Shown in pieces: positions 24,205 through 33,452 of a stretch of 36,195 bases of DNA. Position numbers and translations under genes: made by a program. The notes under the pieces were generated by a model that saw nothing but the letters and a program-made list of their open reading frames with translations, ran no database searches and was not told the origin of the DNA. Origin of the DNA: Polyangium sp. 15x6. GTDB lineage: Bacteria > Myxococcota_A > Polyangia > Polyangiales > Polyangiaceae. How positions within the stretch are numbered: the stretch's first letter is position 1; each line of letters opens with the position of its first letter. The DNA lies in NCBI RefSeq assembly GCF_029960785.1, contig NZ_JASBQE010000113.1:1-36195 (forward strand). The letters are read 5' to 3'.

Positions 24205-26076
24205 TCAATCATTTCGCCCGGCGACCGCCGTGAACGAGACCGGCACGAATCGCTCGCCGTCCCATTTCATGAAACGATATCGCGGCGAGCTCAGGGGCTC
24301 CGGGAAGGTGAAGCGCACCTTCAAGACCTCCCCCGCCGGCGAGACCTCCTCGATCGTCGCGCGGTGCGTGCCGGGCTCGAAGACCTGCCCCGCCCGCCAC
24401 GGTTTGCCCGTCGTGTAGAGCTGCTCGAAGAGCGTCGGGAAGAAATGACCCTGCTTCGGGCGAACCGCGATCTCGTTCTCCGAGAGGACCTCGACGTCGA
24501 CATCGCCCACCACGTACGAGAGCGAGTAGTAATGGATCCGCTCGCCGCCGAGGCCCTGGTAGAGCTTGTCGACGTAGGAGATGTTCGGGTTGTGCGTGAT
24601 CGGCTTGTAATCGGTCACGCCCGTCGGGAGCACGCGGCGGAGGTAGAGGCCGTAGAGCGCGGTCATCTCGCGCTGGTGCCAGTTCAGGAAGTAGACCTCG
24701 AGCTTGTCCTCGGGCAAACGCTGGTAATCGATCGTCTTCGCGAGCGAGTCCGAGATCACCCGGAAACGGCCGTCGAACGTGGCGACGATGTAAATGCACA
24801 CCTGGCAGAGCACGGGCGCGAGCACGAGGTGCAAGAACACGAGCGTGCCGGCGACGGCGCGATACGGGCGGCCCTTGGGGAACCGCGTCACGGCCTCTTC
24901 GAGGACACGCGCGACCATGTAGGCGAAGCCGATCGAGGGCAAGAAGAGGTTGCGCGGGTCGGGGAAGCTCGTCGTCACGATGACCTGGCCCGCGACCATC
25001 GTGAGCACGAAGAAGCGGAGCGGCCTGTCATTGCGGAGCCAGCGCCACGCGAGCGCCCAGAAGCCGACCGTGACCGCGCCGAGCGCGAGCGCCGCGAGCG
25101 GATAGTCGCGCACGGGCGTGCTCGAGAGGACGTGCAGGGGCACGCCCGTCGCGAGGATCACGGCGTGGAAGAAGCCGGACCGGAAGAAATGCTCGGCCCA
25201 GAGGCCCGGGTTCTTCAGCGGGTTGATGTAATAGACCGAGTTCGCGCCGTGCCCGAGCACCACGAAATAGAGGACGATGAACGCCACGCTGACCAGGAAG
25301 AACCCGGTCAGCATGCCGAGGTGCGGGCGAATGCGCGCGAAAAAGGTTTGTCCCGGGCGCTCGGGGAAGACCACGACGTGCGCGAGCACGAAGAGCGGGA
25401 GCACGAAGCCCGACTCCTTGGAGAGCAGGGCGCAGGTGTACGAGAGGAGCGAGAGGCCCGCGAAGGCGCGGCCCGATCCCTCGCGGTACCGGATGAACGA
25501 GAGGAGCGAGGCGAGGACGAAGATCGCGCCGACGGTCTCGTTGCGGTTCGCGCTCCACACGATGTTGAGGGCGTGCGCGTCGTCGAGCGCGAAGACGGCG
25601 ACCGCGAAGACGAGCGGCCAGCGAGACGGCGAGAGGTACCGCGCGAGGAGGCGGTGGACGAGGAAGACGGTGACCGTGTAAAACCCGATGTTGATGAGGT
25701 GCGCGGCGATCGCGCTGTGGCCGAAGAGCTGGTACTCGAGCCAGTGCGTGATCGACGGGATCGGGCGCCAGAAGTTGATCCGCATGTCCGGATCGGTCCA
25801 CCAGGGCGCGAGGCCGAATTTCTTGAATGCGACGACCTCTTCGGTCGAACGGATGAGGCCAAAGAGGTTCAGGTGCTCGCGGAAGATGTCCGGGAACTGA
25901 TCGAGCGCGAGCCGGTGCAGCCAGTCGTCCGCGAAGAAGCCGCAGCGGAGCGAGGGGACGTAGAAGATCGCCGTGAAGAGCGCGACGAACGCGACGGCGC
26001 GCCGCACCTTGGCGCGCGCGAGGGATTGCTCCGAGGGCGCGGCGTTCTCCTCCTGGGCTGTGAGCGCGGTCGTCAC
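24205..26076 (-). CDS. Multi-pass membrane protein, GT-C-type glycosyltransferase candidate
   Basis: 623 residues. About ten to eleven TM segments fill residues 25-420. The first outer loop has FFADDWLHR, an acidic pair placed as in GT-C glycosyltransferases that use lipid-linked sugars. The C-terminal 200 residues (from about DYQRLPEDKLEVYFLNWHQR) are soluble and mixed beta, probably periplasmic. The GTG start at 26076 overlaps the stop of the CDP-alcohol gene (GTGA), so they are co-translated. The pairing suggests a phospholipid or glycolipid step in the envelope. The donor and acceptor are unknown, and a non-catalytic role is possible. Confidence 0.75.
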   Translation of the reverse strand: MTTALTAQEENAAPSEQSLARAKVRRAVAFVALFTAIFYVPSLRCGFFADDWLHRLALDQFPDIFREHLNLFGLIRSTEEVVAFKKFGLAPWWTDPDMRINFWRPIPSITHWLEYQLFGHSAIAAHLINIGFYTVTVFLVHRLLARYLSPSRWPLVFAVAVFALDDAHALNIVWSANRNETVGAIFVLASLLSFIRYREGSGRAFAGLSLLSYTCALLSKESGFVLPLFVLAHVVVFPERPGQTFFARIRPHLGMLTGFFLVSVAFIVLYFVVLGHGANSVYYINPLKNPGLWAEHFFRSGFFHAVILATGVPLHVLSSTPVRDYPLAALALGAVTVGFWALAWRWLRNDRPLRFFVLTMVAGQVIVTTSFPDPRNLFLPSIGFAYMVARVLEEAVTRFPKGRPYRAVAGTLVFLHLVLAPVLCQVCIYIVATFDGRFRVISDSLAKTIDYQRLPEDKLEVYFLNWHQREMTALYGLYLRRVLPTGVTDYKPITHNPNISYVDKLYQGLGGERIHYYSLSYVVGDVDVEVLSENEIAVRPKQGHFFPTLFEQLYTTGKPWRAGQVFEPGTHRATIEEVSPAGEVLKVRFTFPEPLSSPRYRFMKWDGERFVPVSFTAVAGRND

Positions 26077-26969
26077 GAAAGGACCTCGCCGGGCTCGGCG
26101 TGGCGCGCGAGGACGCGGCGCTCCCATACGATCGCGATGAGGGCGATCAGCGTGAAGACCACGATACGAAGCACGAAGTAAACCTCGAAACGATCGAGCG
26201 CGATGGCGAGGACCATCAGATCCATGTGCGGGGCGTTGCCGCAGAGCGCCCATAACCGCATGGGCGCGCGGTGCGTCGCGACGTACGTCTTGCCGAACGC
26301 GTCGTCGGCAGGCCGCTCCGAGAGGCGCACGCCGAGAGGGCTCACCTTGGCGAGCAAGGATTGACGGTTGCCGAGCTGCCAGACGAAGACCGTCATGAGG
26401 ACGCGCTGGAAGAGCGAGCCGCCCTGCCGCACGTTTTCCAGCGTCTTTTGCGCCCGCTCGCGATCACCGCCCTGGTGCTTGCCACCCGAGTAGAAGCGCA
26501 GATAGAGGGCGCAGTGGAAATCGTAAAGCATGAGGTGGTGCGCCCACGCAAGATGCGCGCCGAGGCCGAGCGCCGCGGCGAGCAGGGGGCGGCCCGAGGT
26601 CTGCCCGAGGTGGTAGATGGCCGCGAGGGTCGTGGTGATGTTGACCGCGTAGTCCGAGGCGCCGTCGATCGCGTGGCCCGTCTCGGACGAGGTCTTTTTC
26701 AGCCGCGCGATCATGCCGTCGACGCCGTCGAGGATGGCCGACGCGAAGAGCAGGAGCGCGCCCGCGAGCCGCACGTAGAGGCTGCCCTCGACGATGCAAG
26801 CCGCGGCGCCGAGGCCCGCGCAGAGGGACAGGAACGTGACCTGGTTCGGCGTGATGGAGGTCTTCACGAGCGGCCGCGCGAGCAAGAGCTGGAGCGGCCG
26901 GTGGACGTGGAGGTTCACGGGGTCCTCCACGTCGGGGGATTTGATCACGTCGCTGAGGCGGATGGTCAT
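26073..26969 (-). CDS. CDP-alcohol phosphatidyltransferase family membrane enzyme
   Basis: 298 residues with about six TM segments. The family signature D-x2-DG-x2-AR-x8-G-x3-D-x3-D is complete: Asp81, Asp84-Gly85, Ala88-Arg89, Gly98, Asp102 and Asp106. These residues bind metal and the CDP-activated substrate in enzymes that transfer a phosphoalcohol to form phospholipids or inositol lipids. Which alcohol is used cannot be told. MTIRLSDVIKSPDVEDP at 26969 is the start that fits the family. An in-frame ATG at 27038 would add 23 residues of poor quality. It is the first gene of the operon with the GT-C-type protein and is divergent from the MMPL exporter. Confidence 0.88.
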   Translation of the reverse strand: MTIRLSDVIKSPDVEDPVNLHVHRPLQLLLARPLVKTSITPNQVTFLSLCAGLGAAACIVEGSLYVRLAGALLLFASAILDGVDGMIARLKKTSSETGHAIDGASDYAVNITTTLAAIYHLGQTSGRPLLAAALGLGAHLAWAHHLMLYDFHCALYLRFYSGGKHQGGDRERAQKTLENVRQGGSLFQRVLMTVFVWQLGNRQSLLAKVSPLGVRLSERPADDAFGKTYVATHRAPMRLWALCGNAPHMDLMVLAIALDRFEVYFVLRIVVFTLIALIAIVWERRVLARHAEPGEVLS

Positions 26970-27079
26970 CGCTTGGAACGCAAAGGATGAGAGGTAGGGC
27001 GCGCGCCACGCAGGCGCGAGCGAGGCCCCATTTGGCATGAAGGACGACAGAAAGAAACCGTCGCCGCACGGCACACGGT

Positions 27080-27094
27080 GTGAACGTGGTTCAC
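27080..27094. promoter_or_regulatory. Inverted repeat, candidate operator
   Basis: GTGAAC-GTG-GTTCAC has perfect 6-bp arms around a 3-bp centre. It overlaps a second small palindrome, CACACGGTGTG (27072-27082). It sits near the middle of the divergent gap, where a repressor could control both directions. No regulator gene is adjacent. Confidence 0.45.
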
Positions 27095-27165
27095 GCCCCG
27101 GAGGACGGTGCGTAGGCAAGGTAGCGGCGAGCACGTTCTCCTCCGAGGCTTTCCGGCTCGCGGGC

Positions 27166-27195
27166 TTGCAGGCCCTCTCCGGCGTGCACTATCCT
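27166..27195 (+). promoter_or_regulatory. Candidate sigma70-type promoter of the MMPL gene
   Basis: TTGCAG (27166-27171) and TATCCT (27190-27195) with an 18-bp spacer. Predicted transcription starts about 40 nt before the ATG at 27242. The spacing is the same as in the candidate at 9283. Confidence 0.35.
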
Positions 27196-27241
27196 CCCGC
27201 GTCCGGCGGCCGTGGATCCCGCGCCGAGACGCGCTTTTCCA

Positions 27242-29809
27242 ATGCACGAACGTACCTCCCCCCGGCCTCTCCGCGCCCTCGGTCGATTCCAGGCGCGTCG
27301 GCCTTTTCTGGTCCTTCTCTTCGCCCTGCTTTCGCTCGTCCCCACGGGCTTCTTCGCCACGAAGATCGGCTTTCGTCCCGACTTCTCGGAGTTATTGCCC
27401 GACAACAAGGACAGCGTGATCGAGATGCGCCGGGTCTCGGCGCGCCTCTCGGGCATCACCACGCTGACGGTCACCGCCGAGATCGCGGACGGGAAAAACG
27501 AGGCGGCCCTCAGGGCATTCGTGGACGCGATCGTGCCGAAGCTCGAGGCGCTCGGGCCGCCCTGGGTCGAGCAGGTCGACTGGAGCTCGCGGGAGACGAA
27601 GAAGTTCGTCGACGAGAACAAGCTGCTCTTCGCGGATCTGGCGGACCTCGAGAAGGCGCGTGACGAGGTCGTCGCGAGGTACGAGTACGAGGTCCAGAAG
27701 GAGACGGGCACCCTGCTCGACGACTCGGATCCGCCGCCGCCGATCACCGCCGCGTCGCTGAAGGAGCGGCTGACGGGGAAAAAGGCGGGCGAAGCGCCGG
27801 CAAAACCGAAGAGCCAGGCGGAGATCGATCGAGGCCCGCATCCGAACGGGTATTACATGAGCGCCGACGGCAAGTTCGCCGCCGTCATCGCGCGGACGAG
27901 CCTGTCGAAGAAGGCGGATCGCGAGGAGCTCAGGCGCAAGGTCGAAGGGATCGTCGCGGAGATCGACCCGAAGAAGCTCGATGCGACGATGGAGGTCGGA
28001 TACACGGGAGATCTCGTCATCAGCGGCGAGGAGTACGACGCGATCGTGCGGGACCTCGGCGAGGTCGGCGTGGGCGGCGTGCTCGGCGTGCTCGTGCCGG
28101 TGCTCCTGTTCTTCCTGCGGGTGCGCACGGTGCTCGTGATGGCGGGCAGCCTGCTCGTGGGGCTCGTGTGGACGTTTGGCCTGACGTATTTCACGATCGG
28201 ATACCTGAACAGCTCGACGGGCTTTCTGGTGACGATCATCGCCGGCAATGGCATCAACTACGGCATCATGTACATGGCGCGGTATCTCGAGGCGCGCCGT
28301 GACGACGGGGCCGACGTCGAGGGGGCGATCGAGGCGGCGCACAAGGACACGTGGCTGCCGACGCTCTCGGGCTCGGCGACGACGATGCTGGCGTACGGCT
28401 CGCTGATGCTGACGGATTTCCGAGGCTTCAAGCACTTCGGGGTCATCGGCGCCTACGGGATGCTGCTCTGCTGGCTTTCGACGTACCTCTTCACGCCGGC
28501 CCTGCTCGCGGCGACGGAGCGGGTGCGCCCGGTGTATTTCCCGAGCAAGGAGAAGACGAAGGCGCGCGGGTATTACGGCGTGCTGTTCGCGAAGCTCGCG
28601 CAAGCGGCGCCGCGCACGCTCGGGGCGATCGGCGTCACGGTGGGGCTCATCTCGGTGGGGCTCACGTATCGGTATTTGACGAATGATCCGATCGAGTACG
28701 ACATGCGCAACATCCGCAGCGAGCGGCGCGACAAGAGCGCGGCGCTGTCGCTGTCGGTGCGCGTAGGGCACATCGTCGGGCGGATGTCGCAGGACGGAAT
28801 GGCCGTCATGACGGACCACCTGGATCAGGTCCCGCTGCTCGAAACGGAGCTGCAAAAACGGCTCGAGGCGGCGCCCGCCGACGCGAAGCCGTTCGAGAAG
28901 GTGGTGACGATCCACTCGCTGATCCCGAAGGAGCAGGCGAAGAAGATCCCGCTCATCGAGGACATCCGGCGCATCGTGCTGAAGGCACGGAAGCGGAACC
29001 TGATCTCGGACGCGGACTGGGCCGAGATCGGGCCGTACATGCCCACGGAGGACTTGAAGCCGATCGCGATCGCGAATCTGCCGGAGACCGTGGCGCGGCC
29101 GTTCACGGAGAAGGACAAGACGCGCGGGCGGATCGTGTATATCGTGCCGAAGCAAGGCCAGAGCGTGTGGGACGCGCATTACCTCATCCGCTGGGCCGAT
29201 AGCTTCCGGTCGACGACGCTGCCGAACGGCGACGTGATCAAGGGATCAGGGCGCGCGGTCATCTACGCGGACATGATCCAGGCCGTGGTGGAGGACGCGC
29301 CAAAGGCGGTGGGGCTCGCGGCGATCGGGGTCGTGGTGATCATTTTGATCGCGTTCCGGGGCAGCCCGCAGTCGCTCGGGGTGTTCGTCCCTTGGCTCTT
29401 CGGCGTGTCGATGCTGCTCGGGTTCCTCCATCTCCGGGGCATCAAGCTCAATTTCTTGAACTTCATCGTCCTGCCGATCACGTTCGGGATCGGGGCCGAG
29501 TATTCGCACAACCTGATGCAGCGATATCTCTCGGAGGGCGGCGCGCGGCTCGATCGGGTCTTCACGGAGACGGGCGGCGCGCTCGTGCTCTGCTCGATGA
29601 CCACGTGCATCGGGTACTTCGCGTTGATGTTCTCCATCAACAAAGGGATCGCGAGCTTCGGGCTGGCGGCGGCGGTCGGGGAGATCGCCTGCCTGCTCTC
29701 CGCGGTGCTGATCTTGCCTGCGTTCCTCGTGTGGCTGGACCGCCGGCGCAAGGCGGCGCAAAACGCGGCGCCTTCGGCCGAGGGCAGCGGCGGCGGCCAG
29801 GCAGCCTGA
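27242..29809 (+). CDS. MMPL/RND-superfamily exporter
   Basis: 855 residues with the two-fold RND layout. TM1 is near 21-40 and a large outer loop follows. A first TM bundle lies at about 260-430 with GFLVTIIAGNGINYGIMYMA, a second loop runs about 470-680, and a second bundle spans about 685-835 with FIVLPITFGIGAEYSHNLMQ. Such proteins export lipids or hydrophobic molecules using proton flow; hopanoid (HpnN-like) and mycolipid transporters are relatives. ATG 27242 is preferred to the in-frame GTG at 27212. The GT4 gene follows after 34 bp, in the same direction. With the divergent lipid genes this suggests transport of an envelope lipid or glycolipid. Confidence 0.9.
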   Translation: MHERTSPRPLRALGRFQARRPFLVLLFALLSLVPTGFFATKIGFRPDFSELLPDNKDSVIEMRRVSARLSGITTLTVTAEIADGKNEAALRAFVDAIVPKLEALGPPWVEQVDWSSRETKKFVDENKLLFADLADLEKARDEVVARYEYEVQKETGTLLDDSDPPPPITAASLKERLTGKKAGEAPAKPKSQAEIDRGPHPNGYYMSADGKFAAVIARTSLSKKADREELRRKVEGIVAEIDPKKLDATMEVGYTGDLVISGEEYDAIVRDLGEVGVGGVLGVLVPVLLFFLRVRTVLVMAGSLLVGLVWTFGLTYFTIGYLNSSTGFLVTIIAGNGINYGIMYMARYLEARRDDGADVEGAIEAAHKDTWLPTLSGSATTMLAYGSLMLTDFRGFKHFGVIGAYGMLLCWLSTYLFTPALLAATERVRPVYFPSKEKTKARGYYGVLFAKLAQAAPRTLGAIGVTVGLISVGLTYRYLTNDPIEYDMRNIRSERRDKSAALSLSVRVGHIVGRMSQDGMAVMTDHLDQVPLLETELQKRLEAAPADAKPFEKVVTIHSLIPKEQAKKIPLIEDIRRIVLKARKRNLISDADWAEIGPYMPTEDLKPIAIANLPETVARPFTEKDKTRGRIVYIVPKQGQSVWDAHYLIRWADSFRSTTLPNGDVIKGSGRAVIYADMIQAVVEDAPKAVGLAAIGVVVIILIAFRGSPQSLGVFVPWLFGVSMLLGFLHLRGIKLNFLNFIVLPITFGIGAEYSHNLMQRYLSEGGARLDRVFTETGGALVLCSMTTCIGYFALMFSINKGIASFGLAAAVGEIACLLSAVLILPAFLVWLDRRRKAAQNAAPSAEGSGGGQAA

Positions 29810-29843
29810 GAAAAACCCTCCTTACCTTCTCGATTCCCACCCG

Positions 29844-30920
29844 ATGCGTATCGTTTATCTCGCCCCGAACATCCCGGTCCCGGGCACGCATGGCGGCTCG
29901 ACGCACGTGACCCACGTGTATCGCGAGCTCGCGAAGCGCCACGACGTGCTGCTCTATTGTCGATCGGGCTCGACCCAGGAGGGCGCGCTCGCGCGCGGAT
30001 TCAACCTCCACCCGGTGCTGCAAAAGGGCTTCTTGCCCGTGGCGTTCGCGCGCGTGGTCGGCGCGGTGCGGCGCTTCCGGCCCGACGTGATCTACGAGCG
30101 GTACTCGGCGTTCGGGCTCGGGCCCCTGCTCGCGCGGGCCACGGGCGCGCCCTGCGTGCTCATGACGCTCGACCGGGACGCGAGCGCGCTGTCGTTCCGG
30201 TTCTCGGATCGTATCGTGGCCACGAGCGCGGAGTTCATCCCCCAGGAATACCGGGACAAACTCCGGATCGTGCACTGGGGCGTCGACGTGGACGGGCTCG
30301 TCGGCAAGAGCGGCGAGGCCGTGCGAGCGCGATACGCGAAGCGCGGGGAGCGGATCGTGCTCTACACGGGCAGCTTTCCGGACTGGCACGGGGTCGAGGT
30401 GCTGGTCGAGGTCGCGCAATCGTGGGCGGGGCCGGACGTGGTGTTTCTGCTCGTCGGGGATGGTCAGGACAAACGGCGCGTGGAGCGGTTGGCCGCGTCG
30501 CGCGGAGTCTCGGGGCGGGTCGTGTTCGCGGGGCGGGTGCCGCACGGGGAGATCGGCGCGTACATCGACGCGGCGGACGTGTGCGTGGCGCCGTATGCGC
30601 CCTCGAAGCACCCGATTTTCCGCGTCTACGGCATGAACCGGGACCCCATCAAGGTGCTCGAATACATGGCGCTCGGGAAGGTGGCCGTGACGATCGACAC
30701 GCCGCGCATGCGGGAGCTCTTCCGGGCCGACGAGGACGTGCTCCTCTACCGTGCCGAGGACCCGGATGCCTTGCGGCAAACGCTCACGAAGGTGCTCACG
30801 GACGGGGATCTTCGCGCCCGCGTCGGAGAGGCCGGCGCCTCGCTCGTTCGGTCGCGGTACACGTGGAGCCACCACGCGGAGGAGCTCGAAGCCGTGTTCG
30901 GCGAGATCGTTCGTCGCTGA
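29844..30920 (+). CDS. Glycosyltransferase, GT4 family
   Basis: 358 residues. The N-terminal Rossmann domain begins MRIVYLAPNIPVPGTHGGST with the Gly-rich acceptor loop. The C-terminal domain has RIVLYTGSFPDWHGVEVL, VVFLLVGDGQDKRRVE, VCVAPYAPSKHP and VLEYMALGKVAV, the nucleotide-sugar binding region with the conserved Glu of GT4 retaining enzymes. No signal peptide or TM segment is seen, so it acts in the cytoplasm, perhaps at the membrane. It is probably in one operon with the MMPL exporter 34 bp upstream, which suggests that the exported compound is glycosylated. It converges with the TetR gene 21 bp beyond its stop. Confidence 0.92.
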   Translation: MRIVYLAPNIPVPGTHGGSTHVTHVYRELAKRHDVLLYCRSGSTQEGALARGFNLHPVLQKGFLPVAFARVVGAVRRFRPDVIYERYSAFGLGPLLARATGAPCVLMTLDRDASALSFRFSDRIVATSAEFIPQEYRDKLRIVHWGVDVDGLVGKSGEAVRARYAKRGERIVLYTGSFPDWHGVEVLVEVAQSWAGPDVVFLLVGDGQDKRRVERLAASRGVSGRVVFAGRVPHGEIGAYIDAADVCVAPYAPSKHPIFRVYGMNRDPIKVLEYMALGKVAVTIDTPRMRELFRADEDVLLYRAEDPDALRQTLTKVLTDGDLRARVGEAGASLVRSRYTWSHHAEELEAVFGEIVRR

Positions 30921-30941
30921 GCGATCCGCTCGGCCAAAGGC

Positions 30942-31526
30942 TCAGGGCGCGCCTTCGTCGACGATCGCCTGCGTCGCGGCCTCCAGCCACCGGCGGGCGG
31001 AGGCGATGCGCGTGTCGTCGAGCGCCTGGATGGGCAAGAGCCTCCAGCTCGTGAGAAAGCCGCTCCAGAGGATGTGGAGCTGCGCCGCGCGCCACGCGCC
31101 GTCGGGGGGTCCGAGCCACTCGGCCAAGGGCGTGAGCACCTTCGTCTGAAGCAGCTCGACGCTCGTCGCGTGGGCTTCGGGATCCGCCGCGGAGAGGATC
31201 ATCATGGCCAGCGGGCCCCGTGCATCCGGCGTGTTGCAGAGGGCCGACACCATGTCCGCGCAGAAGCGGTGCCGATCTCCTCGGAGCACCGGAGAGATGT
31301 CGAGCACGGAGTCGAGCGCCGCGCGGAACAGCCCCTGCTTCGAGCCGAAGTAGCGGCCGACGAGCGAGGAGTTCACCCCCGCGAGGTCCGCCACGTCGCG
31401 CACGCCGGTGTTCGCGAAGCCTCGCGTGGAGAACAGCGTCCTTGCGGCGACGAGGAGCGCGGCGCGCGTGCGGTCGGCATCGCGCTGGCGCGCCAACGTC
31501 TCGGGCTCGGTCGGGGGCTTGTACAC
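30942..31526 (-). CDS. TetR-family transcriptional regulator
   Basis: 194 residues. The N-terminal helix-turn-helix is typical: [20 protein letters not shown], then [26 protein letters not shown]. The C-terminal part is the variable ligand-binding domain. The GTG start at 31526 lies inside one of two matching inverted repeats of the divergent promoter region, so the protein probably represses itself and the monooxygenase genes, and releases DNA when a pathway compound binds. No other in-frame start precedes the helix-turn-helix. The ligand is unknown, perhaps the ketone or lactone handled by the neighbours. Confidence 0.92.
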   Translation of the reverse strand: MYKPPTEPETLARQRDADRTRAALLVAARTLFSTRGFANTGVRDVADLAGVNSSLVGRYFGSKQGLFRAALDSVLDISPVLRGDRHRFCADMVSALCNTPDARGPLAMMILSAADPEAHATSVELLQTKVLTPLAEWLGPPDGAWRAAQLHILWSGFLTSWRLLPIQALDDTRIASARRWLEAATQAIVDEGAP

Positions 31527-31536
31527 AACTGTTTAC
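31521..31536. promoter_or_regulatory. TetR operator candidate 1
   Basis: GTACAC-AACT-GTTTAC is a 6-4-6 inverted repeat with one mismatch, overlapping the GTG start of the TetR gene. It shares its left arm, spacing and length with operator candidate 2. Confidence 0.6.
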
Positions 31537-31567
31537 TTACGACGGCGGATGGGGTACGTCCAGCCAT

Positions 31568-31583
31568 GTACACAGCCGTGTAC
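31568..31583. promoter_or_regulatory. TetR operator candidate 2
   Basis: GTACAC-AGCC-GTGTAC is a perfect 6-4-6 inverted repeat 47 bp from candidate 1 and 31 bp before the monooxygenase ATG, well placed to block transcription. Confidence 0.68.
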
Positions 31584-31600
31584 TACGGCGATGGAGTCGA

Positions 31601-31606
31601 AAGGAG
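31601..31606 (+). promoter_or_regulatory. Ribosome-binding site that fixes the monooxygenase start
   Basis: AAGGAG lies 7 nt before ATG 31614. It excludes the in-frame ATG at 31566, which overlaps the operator. Confidence 0.75.
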
Positions 31607-31613
31607 CGTGCCG

Positions 31614-33410
31614 ATGGATGCGACGACGAAGGGTGAGGCCACCTTTTCCCCGGAAGCGCTGAAGGAGAAGTACCGGCTCGAGCGCGAGAAGCGGCTGCGC
31701 CCTGACGGCAGCGCCCAGTACATCGACCTCAGCAAGGTGTACGCGGACTTCGACAAGGATCCCTACGTCGAGCCCGGTTTCACCCGTCCGGCGGTGACCG
31801 AGACGATCGACGTGCTGATCGTCGGCGGTGGCTTCGGCGGCATGCTGGCGGCGGTGCGGCTGCGCCAGGCGGGGGTTCATTCCTTCCGCGTCGTCGAGAA
31901 GGGCGGCGACTTCGGCGGCACCTGGTACTGGAATCGTTATCCGGGCGCCGCCTGCGACGTCGAATCCTACATCTACATGCCGCTGCTCGAAGAGACCGGC
32001 TACATCCCGACGGAGAAGTACGCGAAGGCGACCGAGATCTTCGCCCACTGCCAGCGGATCGGCCGGCAGTTCGACCTCTACAAGGCGGCGCTGTTCCAGA
32101 CCGAAGTCGAGCAGATGGACTGGGACGAGAACGAGCGGCGCTGGATTGTCAGGACAAGCCGCGGTGACAGGCTCGCGGCGCGATTCGTGGTCATCGCCGG
32201 TGGCATCCTCCACAAGGCGAAGCTGCCCGGCATCCCGGGGATCGAGACCTTCAAGGGCCACAGCTTCCACACGAGCCGGTGGGACTATTCCTATACCGGC
32301 GGCGGCCCGAGCGGCGGCATGAGCCGGCTCGCCGACAAACGCGTGGGCATCATCGGGACGGGAGCGACCGCGGTGCAGGCAATCCCCCACCTCGGCGCTT
32401 CGGCGAAGCAATTGTACGTCTTTCAGCGCACGCCGTCGGGTGTCGGCGAACGGAACAACCAGCCGACCGACGAGGCCTGGGCGAAGACGCTGAAGCCCGG
32501 GTGGCAGAAAGAGCGCATGGACAACTTCAGCGCCATCGTCTCGGGCAACCCGCAGAACGTCGACCTCGTGCGGGACGGCTGGACCTACATCTTCGATGAT
32601 CCCACGACCCGCGGCGCCACGACCCCCGAGGAGGCGGCCCAGATGCGCCAGATGGCCGATTTCCGCAAGATGGAGGAGATCCGCGCGCGGGTGGAGTCCA
32701 TCGTCGAGGATCCGGCCGCGGCCGAGGCGCTCAAGCCCTATTACAACCAGCTCTGCAAGCGGCCGTGCTTCCACGATGAATACCTGCAGACGTTCAATCG
32801 CCCGAACGTCCAGCTCGTCGATACCGACGGCAAGGGCGTGGAGCGAATCACGCCGACCGGCGTGGTCGTGAAAGGCAAGGAGTACGCGGTCGACTGCCTC
32901 ATTTACTCCACGGGCTTCGAGCTCTCGAGCGAATACACCCGACGGCTCGGCTTCGACATTCGCGGGCGCGGCGGCAAGTCCCTGCGCGATAGCTGGGCCG
33001 ACGGCCCGGTGACGCTCCACGGCATGCACACCCGCGGCTATCCGAACCTCTTGATGTTCAGCCCCACCCAGAGCGGCTGGGCGATCAACTTCGTCCACGT
33101 CATCGACGAGCAGTCGAAGCACGCCGCCTACATCATCGAGCGTTGCCTCACGCGGGGTATCGAGACCATCGAACCGACGGAAGAGGCGCAGCAGAAGTGG
33201 TGGGAGGTGATCCTCGGCAGCCTCATGAAGAGCACCGTCCACTTCGGCGGTCCCGAATGCACGCCCGGCTATTACAACAACGAGGGGCACCTGAGCCCGA
33301 GCTTGGCGCGCTTCGCCGCTTATTCGGGCGGCACGCTCGAGTTCTTCGAGATCCTGCAGAACTGGCGCAAGGCCGACGATCTCGCGGGGCTCGAAGTGAC
33401 GCGTGGCTGA
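31614..33410 (+). CDS. Type I Baeyer-Villiger monooxygenase
   Basis: 598 residues. The FAD-binding Rossmann motif GGGFGG is at 71-76 and the NADPH motif GTGATA at 248-253. The two Baeyer-Villiger fingerprints are present: [15 protein letters not shown] (101-115) and [12 protein letters not shown] (213-224). Such enzymes insert oxygen beside a ketone to give an ester or lactone, using FAD, NADPH and O2. The 60-residue N-terminal extension ([20 protein letters not shown]) is typical of the subgroup acting on bulky or steroid-like ketones, but the substrate is not certain. It is the first gene of a TetR-controlled set; the beta-propeller gene follows after 42 bp. It is cytoplasmic. Confidence 0.94.
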   Translation: MDATTKGEATFSPEALKEKYRLEREKRLRPDGSAQYIDLSKVYADFDKDPYVEPGFTRPAVTETIDVLIVGGGFGGMLAAVRLRQAGVHSFRVVEKGGDFGGTWYWNRYPGAACDVESYIYMPLLEETGYIPTEKYAKATEIFAHCQRIGRQFDLYKAALFQTEVEQMDWDENERRWIVRTSRGDRLAARFVVIAGGILHKAKLPGIPGIETFKGHSFHTSRWDYSYTGGGPSGGMSRLADKRVGIIGTGATAVQAIPHLGASAKQLYVFQRTPSGVGERNNQPTDEAWAKTLKPGWQKERMDNFSAIVSGNPQNVDLVRDGWTYIFDDPTTRGATTPEEAAQMRQMADFRKMEEIRARVESIVEDPAAAEALKPYYNQLCKRPCFHDEYLQTFNRPNVQLVDTDGKGVERITPTGVVVKGKEYAVDCLIYSTGFELSSEYTRRLGFDIRGRGGKSLRDSWADGPVTLHGMHTRGYPNLLMFSPTQSGWAINFVHVIDEQSKHAAYIIERCLTRGIETIEPTEEAQQKWWEVILGSLMKSTVHFGGPECTPGYYNNEGHLSPSLARFAAYSGGTLEFFEILQNWRKADDLAGLEVTRG

Positions 33411-33440
33411 TCGGTCGAGCGTGAGCGCCTGAGCCCCCCC

Positions 33441-33445
33441 GGAGG
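33441..33445 (+). promoter_or_regulatory. Ribosome-binding site of the GTG-started propeller gene
   Basis: GGAGG, 7 nt before the GTG at 33453. Confidence 0.7.
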
Positions 33446-33452
33446 TCCCCCC

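Larger units (their letters stand above)
26970..27241. promoter_or_regulatory. Divergent regulatory region between lipid genes and MMPL exporter
   Basis: A 272-bp gap containing a perfect inverted repeat at 27080-27094 and a candidate promoter for the MMPL gene at 27166-27195 (both listed separately). The minus-strand promoter is not identified. Confidence 0.5.

Noticed and set aside
24364-26181. 605-codon plus-strand frame over the GT-C-type gene
   Set aside because: Composition is Glu/Arg/Val-rich shadow sequence with no hydrophobic core; the minus strand has clean TM segments.
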